A stretch of DNA of 64,000 bases from Bacillota bacterium (GCA_012837385.1 DURH01000059.1:18851-82850); one strand, 5' to 3'; positions 19,227-29,286 are shown, numbered from the stretch's first letter. Notes: generated by a model not told the origin, from the letters alone. Numbers and translations: made by a program.

Positions 19227-20663
19227 TCAACCGGGACTTAGTGCGGAGATCAGCAATACGGCGGCGAACACCAAGGCCGCGCCCCAAAGCCACACAGAGT
19301 GGATGGGGAAAACGGCTCGCAGAAAGATGTAATCCTGGTTTGCATTCCAAAGCAGCAGGGCGAACAATGCGAGTGCGGCCAAGGCCCGCAGCCACCGAGA
19401 GCGAATCGATTTTGGTGTGAAAAGCTGTGTGAGCAGCATCACGCTTTGAGCCAGGAGCAGGGCGGCAATTCCAGCCAGACCCCAACTGCCCCACAGAATC
19501 CTTTCCATTCCTAGGGAGGGAAACCCCCGCCACCTAGCCCACTCTCTGAGCAGGTAGGCTATGAAGGGCCAGCTTCTTTGACTGTTGGTTAGGATGACGA
19601 ATCCATCACCTGTTTCTGGAAATGCCTGGAAATGTGTCATAATACCGGTGCCTTGCCCGCCGTGGGAAACGGACAGCATGCCGCTGGAGAGAGTTTCCAG
19701 GTAATGCCCGAAGCCGTAGGCGTCAAAGACGAGGCTGTAAATGCCGATCTTGTCAACTGTGGGCGTATACATAAGGTTGATACTATCCTTGCTTAACACT
19801 GGGTTTTCGCCCATACTCCCCAGCAAGAACCGTGCGATGTCCTCCGCCGTGGCAAAGAGGCCGCCGGAGGCCTTCTCTGGATAGACATAGGCGGGTACAG
19901 CACTGCCATCCAACCCGTAACCCGTGGGTGGAGCAGGCGTCAGAGCAGCGCTCCAGTTGAAGGAGGAGTTTTCCATGCCCAGGGGCCGCAGGATCTCCGT
20001 CTCCATATACTCCGCAAAGTCCCGCCCCGTCACCTCCTCGATCAGCAGTTCCAATAGATTGTACCCGGTGTTGGAATAGGAAAATGCTGTCCCTGGATGC
20101 CTAGCTAAGACAACTTCCTGCGTCAGTTTTTCCTGGAGAGAGGGCATTTCTTCTGTAGGTGAGTAAATGGTAAACACATCTCCCAGCGGCAAGCCAGCCG
20201 TATGGCTCAGCAGGCGGCGGACAGTGATCTCTTCTACGGGGAAATCCGAGGGGGGAAGACTGAAGTTTTTGAGATATGCCCCCGCCGGGGCATCGAGGTC
20301 TATTAGTCCTTGGTCATAGAGGCTGAGCACACCCCAGGCGGTGACCGACTTCGAAATGGACTGCACCCGCATGGGCGTTTCCACCATAAGCAGTCTGCCG
20401 CTTTCCAGATCGGCGTAACCAAAAGCCTCCGCCCACACGATGCGTCCATCATAGACCAGGGCCAAGCTGACCCCTGGAATCTGGTGTTTCTTCATTAAAA
20501 ACTGCAGGCGTTCCTCGAGATAGGGCACGAAGCCATCTACGCTATCCCCGCGGATCCTTCCCATCCACTGGACGCTGCCCGTGCTTACGGCAATGATCAG
20601 AAAAAAGAGCAGCGACAAGATGGCAAACCACAACCACCTTCTGCGGCCAGTAATGTCGCGCAT
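19227..20663 (-). CDS. Serine hydrolase (beta-lactamase class C family)
   Basis: MRVQSISKSVTAWGVLSLYDQGLIDLDAPAGAYL (SxxK); YSNTGYNLLELLIEEVTG; start chosen at ATG with RBS. Confidence 0.88.
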   Translation of the reverse strand: MRDITGRRRWLWFAILSLLFFLIIAVSTGSVQWMGRIRGDSVDGFVPYLEERLQFLMKKHQIPGVSLALVYDGRIVWAEAFGYADLESGRLLMVETPMRVQSISKSVTAWGVLSLYDQGLIDLDAPAGAYLKNFSLPPSDFPVEEITVRRLLSHTAGLPLGDVFTIYSPTEEMPSLQEKLTQEVVLARHPGTAFSYSNTGYNLLELLIEEVTGRDFAEYMETEILRPLGMENSSFNWSAALTPAPPTGYGLDGSAVPAYVYPEKASGGLFATAEDIARFLLGSMGENPVLSKDSINLMYTPTVDKIGIYSLVFDAYGFGHYLETLSSGMLSVSHGGQGTGIMTHFQAFPETGDGFVILTNSQRSWPFIAYLLREWARWRGFPSLGMERILWGSWGLAGIAALLLAQSVMLLTQLFTPKSIRSRWLRALAALALFALLLWNANQDYIFLRAVFPIHSVWLWGAALVFAAVLLISALSPG

Positions 20664-20842
20664 AGAGCAAGCCCTCCCCATAACTGCGCTTATTGAGCTG
20701 TTCGTGAGTTGCTGTAGAACAGGAGTATATTTCCACAAAATAGAAGAAGATCCCCCCTCCTGAATGGAGTTGAGATCTTCTAGCAAGCAATATCAATTGA
20801 AGGTTTTGCGTTTCCCTTCGTGAGGCAGCTGGCAAAAGGCCA

Positions 20843-21709
20843 TTAGTATAGTTTGTCAACGACAGATAGTGCGGTCTTCTTTTTCAGTTCTACCACCTTG
20901 TCGCCGAGGCGGTGGGCCACACCGGTATACAATAAATCGATCATATGCACCTGGGCCAGCTTGGAGCGGAGGGATCCCCCTTGGAGTGGATCTTCAGCGG
21001 AGCTGGTGAGGAGTACAATGTCTGACACTTCAGTGATGGGCGATTTCACCACATCGGTTACGGCGATGGTGAAGGCGCCGTTTTTCTTGGCCAGGCGCAT
21101 GCAGTCCACAGTGTCCTTGGTGCTGCCGGAGTGGGAGAAACCAACACACAGGTCTTCTTTGCTGATATGGGCCAGTGCCATAATTTGATGATGGGCATCG
21201 GCAAGGGCGTGGGCAATCATGCCGATTCTCAAAAACTTGCTTTGGGCATCAAGGGCTGTAAGCCCGGAGGTACCCACCCCCACAAAAAACAGGTTCTTCG
21301 CTTTAATGATCGCTTCCACTGCTTTTTCCAAAGCTGCAGGGCGCACCATTTGGGAGGTGTCGTGGAGTGCGCTGGCATTCATGGCGGTGATCTTTTCGAT
21401 CAAGGTTTCCATGGAATCGTCCGCGGTTAGGGTACCGCCTGTGCCGTTTTCCTGTTTGTTGGCCAATTCTAAGGCTAAGTTGAGTTTTAGGGCCTGGTAG
21501 CCGGAAAAACCCACCGCTTGGGAAAAACGGATAATGGTGGCTTCTCCCACTCCGCAGCGCTCACCCAATTGGGTTACGGAAAGATAAATGATCTCCTCGG
21601 GCTTTTCTAAGCAGTAATCAGCGACCTTCTTTTCTGTAGGGGTTAGGGAAGGGTATGCGCTGCGAATGCGGGCAAACCCTCCGGCTGGCAGGCTGATTTC
21701 TCTAGCCAT
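20843..21709 (-). CDS. MurR/RpiR family transcriptional regulator
   Basis: RIRSAYPSLTPTEKKVADYCLEKPEEIIYLSVTQLGERCGVGEATIIRFSQAVGFSGYQALKLNLALEL + SIS domain; RBS before MAREIS. Confidence 0.92.
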   Translation of the reverse strand: MAREISLPAGGFARIRSAYPSLTPTEKKVADYCLEKPEEIIYLSVTQLGERCGVGEATIIRFSQAVGFSGYQALKLNLALELANKQENGTGGTLTADDSMETLIEKITAMNASALHDTSQMVRPAALEKAVEAIIKAKNLFFVGVGTSGLTALDAQSKFLRIGMIAHALADAHHQIMALAHISKEDLCVGFSHSGSTKDTVDCMRLAKKNGAFTIAVTDVVKSPITEVSDIVLLTSSAEDPLQGGSLRSKLAQVHMIDLLYTGVAHRLGDKVVELKKKTALSVVDKLY

Positions 21710-22007
21710 TTGCCTCCTCCTCGCTTCCGTTGTCAACCTTACGTTGCTTTTATTACATATTCCACACGAATTGGAGAGTTCCTCCTTGTTATATGTCCAG
21801 CTCAGAGCCGAATGGAGAAAAACTTCATTTTGTCTTCGATCCGTGAAGGAATTTGCCACCGGCTGTAGAAGATCCGAAATACCACAAGAAAGAATACGTG
21901 ACTTTAACATGAGTTACTTAACCTTACGGAGGTGGTAGGTGGGGAAAGCAAACTTACCTGCGTTGGAAGAGTACCGAGGTTGCGTAGAAATCAAAGGAGG
22001 AATCATC

Positions 22008-23624
22008 TTGAAGCGACTAAGCATTCTCTGTCTCACATTAGTCATCGCGTTTGCGAGCACAGCATTAGCATTCGCGGCTCAGCCAAGCCCATTGGCAGAC
22101 CCCCGTGTTCGCCAGGCTATCGCCTATGCCATTGACATGGAAGCATTGATTGACAGCTTGATGGAAGGCCGGGCCAGCGTGGCCAACAGCCTGACGCCTG
22201 ATGGCGAGTGGAAAGTTGACGGTTTGAATCCATATGAATACAATCCGGAAAAAGCCAAGCAGCTTCTTAAGGAAGCCGGTTGGGATCCCAACACTGTATT
22301 AGACGTAGTTTACTACTATGGTGACCAGGAAACTGTTGACCTGATGGCTGCAATCCAGGTTTACCTGGACCAAGTAGGCATCAAAATGAACGCCCGCAAG
22401 CTCGAAGGTGACCTGGCTGCCCAGCTGTGGATGCCTCCAGCAGATCCTGTAAACGGACCCTCCGCTGTGGACTGGGATCTGGCCTACGGTGCCGTTGCTG
22501 CCCTGGCTATGCACGAGTACTATAACCGCTTTATGGGAGGAGCAGCCAGCAACTCTCATACACCCACCGATCCGGTACTCGATGAGTTAATTAAAGCCAC
22601 CAATGTTGCCGATATAGAAGCACAAAAACAAGCGTTTTTCGAATTACAGAAATACGAGAACGAGACTCTGTTTAACATCCCCCTCTACCATCAACAGCAG
22701 TTTGTAGTAGAGAGCAACAGATTAGACCGCAAGGGTGCCCCCATTGGTAACCAGCAGTTCTTCTCCGACTGGAGAATTATTGATTGGGATGTGCAGCCAG
22801 ATGCCAAGGGCAACTACACCCTGTATTCCTCTGGTGGTCCCATTGAGTTCTTTGAAACCGTATTTACCAACCCAGCGCTGTACATGACCCAGAAGTTCCT
22901 CTTCGACCGCCTGGTGGTCGCAGATGAGAACCTCACCCCTTACAAGGGACAGCTCGCTTCTGAGTACTCGGTGAGCGAAGATGGACTGACCATTGAGTTT
23001 GTACTCCGTGATGGCATCACCTGGCACGATGGTACCCCCATCACCGCTGAAGACGTGAAGTTCACTGTTGAGTACTCCGCTCGGGTACCTCAGCTTAACG
23101 CCGTGGCAGCTGCTACCTACAGCTCCCTGGAAGGATACGATGCCTTCATGAACGGCGAAGCCGATGGCATCAGCGGCATCGTAATTGATGGCAACAAGAT
23201 TACCTTTAACTTTGCCACCGTTGATCCCAACGCTCTGCTCACCTTCTCGCAGTGGCCGCCGCTGCCCAAGCATCTCCTGAAGGACACCGATCCAGTGCAG
23301 GCTCAGCGTGCTGCCTACTGGCAGGCACCAGTTGGCTCCGGCCCCTTCAAGATTGAAGAGGTACAGATGAACAGCTACTCCACTTATGTACGCTGGGAAG
23401 GCTACTGGGATGAAGGCACAGGCAATATTGAGAGAGTTCAGCTCTATCCAAGCGGCGAAAGCGATCCCAGCTTCGTAATCAACGCCCAGTCTGGCTTGAT
23501 CGACTTCGGATTTACCAAGAACGTTGCCGAATCCATCGCCGTTGAGAAAATGGATCATATGACAGTGCACCCAATCAACATTAGGTACACTCGTCTGTTC
23601 TACCCCAATAAGTTCCCAAGATAA
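22008..23624 (+). CDS. ABC transporter substrate-binding protein, SBP family 5, apparently circularly permuted (SatA-like context)
   Basis: TTG start with AAAGGAGG RBS; signal peptide then DPRVRQAIAYAIDMEALI (normally second half), followed by NYTLYSSGGPIEFFETVF...LTPYKGQLASEYSVSEDGLTIEFVLRDGITWHDGTPITAEDVKF (normally N-terminal). Confidence 0.88.
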   Translation: MKRLSILCLTLVIAFASTALAFAAQPSPLADPRVRQAIAYAIDMEALIDSLMEGRASVANSLTPDGEWKVDGLNPYEYNPEKAKQLLKEAGWDPNTVLDVVYYYGDQETVDLMAAIQVYLDQVGIKMNARKLEGDLAAQLWMPPADPVNGPSAVDWDLAYGAVAALAMHEYYNRFMGGAASNSHTPTDPVLDELIKATNVADIEAQKQAFFELQKYENETLFNIPLYHQQQFVVESNRLDRKGAPIGNQQFFSDWRIIDWDVQPDAKGNYTLYSSGGPIEFFETVFTNPALYMTQKFLFDRLVVADENLTPYKGQLASEYSVSEDGLTIEFVLRDGITWHDGTPITAEDVKFTVEYSARVPQLNAVAAATYSSLEGYDAFMNGEADGISGIVIDGNKITFNFATVDPNALLTFSQWPPLPKHLLKDTDPVQAQRAAYWQAPVGSGPFKIEEVQMNSYSTYVRWEGYWDEGTGNIERVQLYPSGESDPSFVINAQSGLIDFGFTKNVAESIAVEKMDHMTVHPINIRYTRLFYPNKFPR

Positions 23625-23652
23625 GCACTAGAGCTATTGGGTTGAGATTTAA

Positions 23653-23684
23653 GGGCCGCCGAAACCCCAGGGTTTCGGCAGCCC
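23653..23684 (+). other. Intergenic stem-loop between SBP and permease genes
   Basis: GCCGAAACCC-CA-GGGTTTCGGC with outer GGGC/GCCC pairing. Confidence 0.75.
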
Positions 23685-23734
23685 TGCCTCTGATTCTGCT
23701 CCCAGTCTAGAGGCAAGGTCTGGAGGGTGTAAAT

Positions 23735-24694
23735 ATGCTTACCTACACACTGCGCAAACTTTTGATGCTGATCCCCATGTTATTGGTGATTACCTTTTTG
23801 ATCTATGTGGGATTAGAGCTCACCCCAGGTGATGCGGTCTCCTTCATGGTGGGGCCGGATGCCCTGGCTAATATGTCCCCAGAGAGGCTCAATGAACTCA
23901 GAGATGCCCTGGGGCTCAACGATCCCTTCATAGTTCGCTACTTTAGATGGCTGGGCAGGGCTCTGCAGGGCGATTTCGGTTACAGCCTCACCAGCGGGGT
24001 GCCCATTAAGACCATCGTCTTCAGCCGTTTACCCGCGACTTTGGAACTCTCCATCGCGGCGCTGATTGTTTCCACCATCTTAGGAAGCATTCTGGGCATG
24101 ATCAGTGCCCTCAGAAAGGGTTCCGTTTTAGACGTGAGCCTGACTGTAGCTGGCATGGTTGGTGTTTCCATTCCCCAATTCTTCTTTGCACTGGTATCCA
24201 TCTTAATCTTTTCCTTCAACCTGGGTTGGCTGCCCTCAGGAGGGCGTACCCTGCCTGGTTACACCACCTTCCTTGATCGCCTGCCCCACTTGGTGATGCC
24301 TGCCCTAGTATTGGGCGCGACCATGACCGCTGGGGTAATGCGCTATTCACGTGCCAGCATGCTGGATGCCTTAAGTAAAGACTATATCAAAACAGCCCGC
24401 AGCAAGGGTTTGCCAGAGTGGCGGGTTAACTTGATGCACGGGTTTAGAGTGGCCCTCACACCGGTAGTTGTACTGGTGGGCTTTAGGCTGCCAATGCTCA
24501 TCGGCGGCTCAGTAGTGGTTGAACAGATTTTCCAGTGGCCTGGCATCGGCAAGGAGTTTGTGGCCGCGGTTAGGGGCCAGAACCTTCCCCTAGTGATGAT
24601 GATCGCATTGTTCACTGTGGCCGCTGTGTTGATTGCCAGTTTCCTGGTGGATTTGGTAACTGCACTCCTAGACCCCAGAATTCGTTTAGAGTAG
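23735..24694 (+). CDS. Dpp/Opp-type ABC transporter permease (DppB-like)
   Basis: MLTYTLRKLLMLIPMLLVITFLIYVGLELTPGDAV...YIKTARSKGLPEWRVNLMHGFRVALTPVV. Confidence 0.93.
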   Translation: MLTYTLRKLLMLIPMLLVITFLIYVGLELTPGDAVSFMVGPDALANMSPERLNELRDALGLNDPFIVRYFRWLGRALQGDFGYSLTSGVPIKTIVFSRLPATLELSIAALIVSTILGSILGMISALRKGSVLDVSLTVAGMVGVSIPQFFFALVSILIFSFNLGWLPSGGRTLPGYTTFLDRLPHLVMPALVLGATMTAGVMRYSRASMLDALSKDYIKTARSKGLPEWRVNLMHGFRVALTPVVVLVGFRLPMLIGGSVVVEQIFQWPGIGKEFVAAVRGQNLPLVMMIALFTVAAVLIASFLVDLVTALLDPRIRLE

Positions 24695-24703
24695 GGTGAT
24701 ATC

Positions 24704-25624
24704 GTGAGCCGGACAGCTAGTCGTTTAGACCGCAAAATGGACCTCCTGAAGATGCAGGAAAAGGAGGGCCTGCTCAAGTCTAAAGAAGGAAGCAGGGCGG
24801 TGGGCAAGTTTATCCAGAACAAGCTGGCCCTCATCGGCCTAGTGGTTTTTGCTGTAATCCTGCTTTCCTCTATCTTCGCCCCCCTGCTGACCAAGTATGA
24901 TCCTGCTATGATTGACCTGAGGGCTAGGCTGAGCCCGCCGTCTTGGGAACATCTCTTTGGTACGGACAAGCTGGGGCGAGATGTTTTTGCCCGCGTTTTG
25001 TACGGGGGCCGCATTTCCATCTTGGTTGGTTTCGGCGGCGCCTTAGGCGCAGCCCTAGTTGGCGTGAGCTTAGGCACTTACGCAGGTTACAAAGGAGGTT
25101 GGCTGGATAAGATTCTCCTCCGCGTCTCAGAAATATTTATGGCCTTTCCTCAAATCATCTTAGTCCTCTTACTAGTTTCTCTTCTGGGACAGAGCCTCTG
25201 GAATCTGCTAGTGATCTTCACCATTACGGGCTGGGGCTCAGTGTACCGCATGGCCCGTTCCCAGATGCTCTCCATCCGTGAGGAAGAATACGTGCAGGCC
25301 CTTAAGGCCTTTGGGTTGAGCGATGCCATCATTGCCTACAAGCACATGCTGCCCAACGCACTGGGTCCCATAATGGTTAACCTCACTTTGAGTACCGCCA
25401 TGTTTATCTTAGAGGAAACCGCCCTCAGTTTCCTGGGCTTAGGTGTACCTCTGCACATCCCCACCTGGGGGAATATTCTCAACGCTGCCCAGGACCTCAC
25501 CATTCTGCAGGAAGCGTGGTGGATTTGGGTCCCGGTTGGATTGGTTATCTCCGCCTTCGTCCTCAGCATCAACTTCGTCGGTGACGGGCTGCGGGACTCT
25601 GCCGATCCTACGCAGCAGGGTTAG
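24704..25624 (+). CDS. Dpp/Opp-type ABC transporter permease (DppC-like)
   Basis: RLSPPSWEHLFGTDKLGRDVFARVLYGGRISILVGFGGAL; GTG start. Confidence 0.93.
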   Translation: MSRTASRLDRKMDLLKMQEKEGLLKSKEGSRAVGKFIQNKLALIGLVVFAVILLSSIFAPLLTKYDPAMIDLRARLSPPSWEHLFGTDKLGRDVFARVLYGGRISILVGFGGALGAALVGVSLGTYAGYKGGWLDKILLRVSEIFMAFPQIILVLLLVSLLGQSLWNLLVIFTITGWGSVYRMARSQMLSIREEEYVQALKAFGLSDAIIAYKHMLPNALGPIMVNLTLSTAMFILEETALSFLGLGVPLHIPTWGNILNAAQDLTILQEAWWIWVPVGLVISAFVLSINFVGDGLRDSADPTQQG

Positions 25625-25636
25625 GAAGGTGGTTTC

Positions 25637-26635
25637 GTGGACACGATTCTTACTGTGGATAACCTCCACATCAATTTCTATACAAACAACCGCTGCAACG
25701 AAGCAGTGAGGGGGGTCTCCTTCCAGCTCAAGAAGGGGCGCACCCTCTGCCTGGTGGGCGAAAGCGGCTGTGGGAAGAGTGTGACAGCATCCTCCATCAT
25801 GAGGCTGTTGCCGCCCCTGAGCCGTATTGAGGAAGGTGAGATTATCTACCATACCGACCAGGGTGATCTCCGCCTTCACGAGCTGGATCCCAATGGACCT
25901 GAGATCCGCTCCATCAGGGGCGCGGAAATCGCCATGATCTTCCAGGATCCCATGACCGCACTTAACCCCGTGTACACCGTGGGGTTCCAGATTCGGGAAG
26001 CCTTTATGTACCACACCAAGATGGCCGCGGCAGCCATGAAGGAGAAGGCAGTGGAGCTCTTACGCAGCATGCGCATCCCCGCACCGGAGCAGCGGGTGAA
26101 CGAGTATATTCACCAGTATTCCGGCGGTATGCGCCAAAGGGCCATGATCGCCATGGCCATGGCCTGCAATCCCCAGATTCTCATTGCCGATGAGCCCACC
26201 ACCGCTTTGGACGTGACTGTGCAGGCCCAGATTTTTGACCTCATGAACGACCTGCAGCGGGAACACAATGCCGCCATTCTGCTGATCACCCATGATATGG
26301 GTGTCGTGGCAGAGCTGGCCCATGATGTGGTGGTAATGTACATGGGCGATGCTGTAGAGAACGGGCCGGTGGAGGAAATCCTCACCAAACCAGCCCATCC
26401 CTATACCTCGGCGCTGCTGAGGTCCATTCCAGTTTTGGGGCAGTCCAAATCCCAGAAGTTGGAGCCCATCCGTGGTTCCACTCCTGATCCCTATAATCGC
26501 CCCAAGGGCTGCCAATTCCGCCCCCGCTGCGATTTTGCCACCGAAAAGTGCCTGCAGGATCCTGAGACTTTTGACGTCAGTGCCGACCATACGGTGAAGT
26601 GCTGGCATTGGGAGAAGGTGTTAGCGAATGCATAG
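25637..26635 (+). CDS. Dpp/Opp-type ABC transporter ATP-binding protein (DppD-like)
   Basis: Walker [55 protein letters not shown]-terminal Cys-rich oligopeptide-type tail. Confidence 0.95.
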   Translation: MDTILTVDNLHINFYTNNRCNEAVRGVSFQLKKGRTLCLVGESGCGKSVTASSIMRLLPPLSRIEEGEIIYHTDQGDLRLHELDPNGPEIRSIRGAEIAMIFQDPMTALNPVYTVGFQIREAFMYHTKMAAAAMKEKAVELLRSMRIPAPEQRVNEYIHQYSGGMRQRAMIAMAMACNPQILIADEPTTALDVTVQAQIFDLMNDLQREHNAAILLITHDMGVVAELAHDVVVMYMGDAVENGPVEEILTKPAHPYTSALLRSIPVLGQSKSQKLEPIRGSTPDPYNRPKGCQFRPRCDFATEKCLQDPETFDVSADHTVKCWHWEKVLANA

Positions 26636-27656
26636 GGAAAAGGAAGTTCTTTTGAAAATCAGAAACGCCCAAACCTATTTCCCCGTCCAGAAAGGCCTGC
26701 TCAAACGCACTGTGGGCCATGTTCGGGCGGTGGACAATGTCAGCCTCGATGTGTACCGGGGAGAGACCCTGGGATTGGTGGGGGAAAGCGGCTGCGGCAA
26801 GACCACTTTAGGCAAATCCATCCTGCAGCTGGTTCGTCCCACAGGCGGCGAGTTTATCTACAACTTCGATGGACAAGAAAAGGATCTGCGCAAGCTCTCT
26901 AATGAAGAGATGATGCAGGCCAGAAAGAGGCTGCAGATTGTCTTCCAGGATCCCCATTCTTCCCTGAATCCCGCCTTTACCATTTTCGGATCGCTCCAGG
27001 ATCCCCTGAAGAAGTTTGGGATCAAATCCAAGGAAGAGCGCAAGCAGATTATCGGCGACCTGCTAGAAGCAGTCAACCTGCGTAGGGAGTACATGCACCG
27101 CTATCCCCACGAGTTCAGCGGAGGGCAGCGGCAGCGCATTGGCATTGCCAGGGCTTTGTCTTTGGGGCCAGAGCTGATTATCTGCGATGAGGCAGTGAGT
27201 GCCTTGGACGTTTCCATCCAGGCCCAGGTGCTCAACCTCCTTCTGGAGCTGAAGGAGAAGCATAAGCTCACCTATATCTTTATCAGCCACGACCTCAGCG
27301 TTGTGGAATATATGAGCGACCGCATCGCCGTAATGTACCTGGGTAAGATTGTGGAGTTGGCCCAGGCGGAAGACCTGTTTGCCAACGCTATGCATCCTTA
27401 CTCCCAGGCTCTGCTCTCCGCCATTCCCGTGGCGGAAGTGGGGCGCAAGAGAAACAGGATTGTTTTGGAGGGGAATGTCCCCAGCCCGGTGGATCCGCCT
27501 CCAGGCTGTGCTTTCCATCCACGGTGCCCCTATGCCATGGAGATGTGCAAAACCACCGTTCCTGAACTGCGCAAGCACATCATCGACGGTAGGGAGCACC
27601 ATGTTGCCTGTCATCTGACAGATGCCAGGGCAGTCACGACACAGAAAACGTCTTAA
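26628..27656 (+). CDS. Dpp/Opp-type ABC transporter ATP-binding protein (DppF-like)
   Basis: [57 protein letters not shown]. Confidence 0.95.
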   Translation: MHREKEVLLKIRNAQTYFPVQKGLLKRTVGHVRAVDNVSLDVYRGETLGLVGESGCGKTTLGKSILQLVRPTGGEFIYNFDGQEKDLRKLSNEEMMQARKRLQIVFQDPHSSLNPAFTIFGSLQDPLKKFGIKSKEERKQIIGDLLEAVNLRREYMHRYPHEFSGGQRQRIGIARALSLGPELIICDEAVSALDVSIQAQVLNLLLELKEKHKLTYIFISHDLSVVEYMSDRIAVMYLGKIVELAQAEDLFANAMHPYSQALLSAIPVAEVGRKRNRIVLEGNVPSPVDPPPGCAFHPRCPYAMEMCKTTVPELRKHIIDGREHHVACHLTDARAVTTQKTS

Positions 27657-27674
27657 TTATGGAGGTAGACACCA

Positions 27675-28598
27675 ATGACATTAACTGAGCTGAGAGGGGT
27701 CATTCCACCGATTGTCACGCCTTTTGATGAGGCCGGTGAGCTAGATACAGCTTCCCTGAGAAGAGCGACCAACTATTTGATTGACAACGGCGTGCACGGC
27801 ATTTTCTGCCTGGGATCCACTGGCGAATGTGCAGCGCTCACCGATGTGGAAAGAATCACTATCGTGCAAACAGTTGTGGAGGAAACCGCGGGCCGAGTGC
27901 CGGTTTTGGCGGGCATTACCGAAACCAGCACCAGAAGGACCATTCGCTTGGGCCAAATGGTAATTGAAGCCGGCGCCCAGGCAGTAGTTGTGGCTCCGCC
28001 CTTTTACCACATGAACAGCCAGGATGAGCTGCTCACCTACTACCGTGACCTAGCAGCCGCTCTGCCTGTACCCATCATCGCTTACAATGTACCAGTTCTG
28101 GTAAAAACTCCACTGGAGCCAGCCACTGTGGAAATCTTGGCCAAGGAAGGAACTATCCTGGCTTTGAAAGACAGCGGCGGCAACTCCAACATCCTCCGGG
28201 ACTACATTATGAGGACCAAGGGTATTCCCGGCTTTACAGTGTTAACCGGTATGGAGTTTCTGGTGGATACAGCCATCCAGATGGGTGCCCACGGCTCGGT
28301 GCCTGGGATCGGCAATGTGGCTCCCGCGGAATATGTGGAGCTCTACAACCTGTCCTGCGCCGGCGAATACGCCAAGGCCCGGGAACTGCAGGAACGCCTG
28401 ATCAAGCTCTTCGAGATCTGCTACCAGGGATCGCCTAAGCTCTCTGGCTCAGCATCGGCTTTAAGCGGCTTTAAATCAGCCATGCGCTGGCTGGGCGTGA
28501 TCGAAACCGCCAAAATGGCTCCACCCCTGGGGTCCCTCAATGCTGAGGAAGAAGAAAAAGTACGCCAGGTCTTAGTGGACCTAGGCTTTCTGAAGTAA
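27675..28598 (+). CDS. DHDPS/N-acetylneuraminate lyase family aldolase
   Basis: RGVIPPIVTPFDEAGELDTASLRRATNYLIDNGVHGIFCLGSTGECAALT; ALKDSGGN catalytic Lys region. Confidence 0.9.
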   Translation: MTLTELRGVIPPIVTPFDEAGELDTASLRRATNYLIDNGVHGIFCLGSTGECAALTDVERITIVQTVVEETAGRVPVLAGITETSTRRTIRLGQMVIEAGAQAVVVAPPFYHMNSQDELLTYYRDLAAALPVPIIAYNVPVLVKTPLEPATVEILAKEGTILALKDSGGNSNILRDYIMRTKGIPGFTVLTGMEFLVDTAIQMGAHGSVPGIGNVAPAEYVELYNLSCAGEYAKARELQERLIKLFEICYQGSPKLSGSASALSGFKSAMRWLGVIETAKMAPPLGSLNAEEEEKVRQVLVDLGFLK

Positions 28599-28623
28599 TC
28601 CGCCAACGGGAAGGAAGAGTAGA

Positions 28624-29286
28624 TTGGGTGTTTTGAGTGCTGTTCATAAAGGATTAATTGTCTCTTGTCAGGCCTTAGAAGATGAACCTCTTCACGGCCC
28701 CATGCTCATGGCCGCCATGGCTAGGGCAGTTCAGTTCGGCGGAGCGGTAGGTATTCGCACCAACGGCAAGTACGAAGTTGAGGTGATCAAAAAGATCACC
28801 AATCTGCCAGTGATCGGCATCAAAAAGGTGACCAATGAGGCAGGGAAGATGGCCATCACTCCCACCTTCAGCCTAGCCCAGGAACTGGTGGAGGCTGGTG
28901 CAGATATGATCGCGGTGGATGTGCGCCGGGAAAGGCCCTTTGGTGAGCCCCTGGAGGAGCTGATCCCCAGGATTCGGGAAGAGCTTGGGGTTCCCGTGAT
29001 GGCTGACTGCGCGGCTCTGGAAGATGCCCAGGCCGCGGTGGAAATTGGGGTTGATGTGATTGCTTCCACCTTTGGTTTCCGCCTAAACGACTTGGGTACA
29101 GAACCTGACTTTGAGCTCTTGGAAGGGATGCTGAAACTGGGCGTTCCAGTGATCGCAGAAGGCGGTTTCTGGTATCCTGAACAGGTAGTGCAGGCCTTTG
29201 AGATGGGCGTGTGGTCTGTGGTGGTGGGCAGCGCCATTACCAGGCCTTTGGAAATAACGAAGCGGTTTGTGCGTGCCTTGGGCTAG
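28624..29286 (+). CDS. nanE: N-acylglucosamine/N-acetylmannosamine-6-phosphate 2-epimerase (NanE-like)
   Basis: GLIVSCQALEDEPLHGPMLMAAMARAVQFGGAVGIRTNG...IGIKKVTNEAGKMAITPTFSLAQELVEAGADMIAVDVRRERPF; TTG start. Confidence 0.9.
   Translation: MGVLSAVHKGLIVSCQALEDEPLHGPMLMAAMARAVQFGGAVGIRTNGKYEVEVIKKITNLPVIGIKKVTNEAGKMAITPTFSLAQELVEAGADMIAVDVRRERPFGEPLEELIPRIREELGVPVMADCAALEDAQAAVEIGVDVIASTFGFRLNDLGTEPDFELLEGMLKLGVPVIAEGGFWYPEQVVQAFEMGVWSVVVGSAITRPLEITKRFVRALG

Noticed and set aside
22722-23570. 282-aa minus-strand ORF
   Set aside because: Antisense to the permuted SBP; no plausible product.
22008-23624. Permuted SBP interpreted as two fused fragments or a pseudogene
   Set aside because: A single uninterrupted frame with signal peptide and RBS; the two halves together account for one complete family-5 SBP with no missing or duplicated segment.
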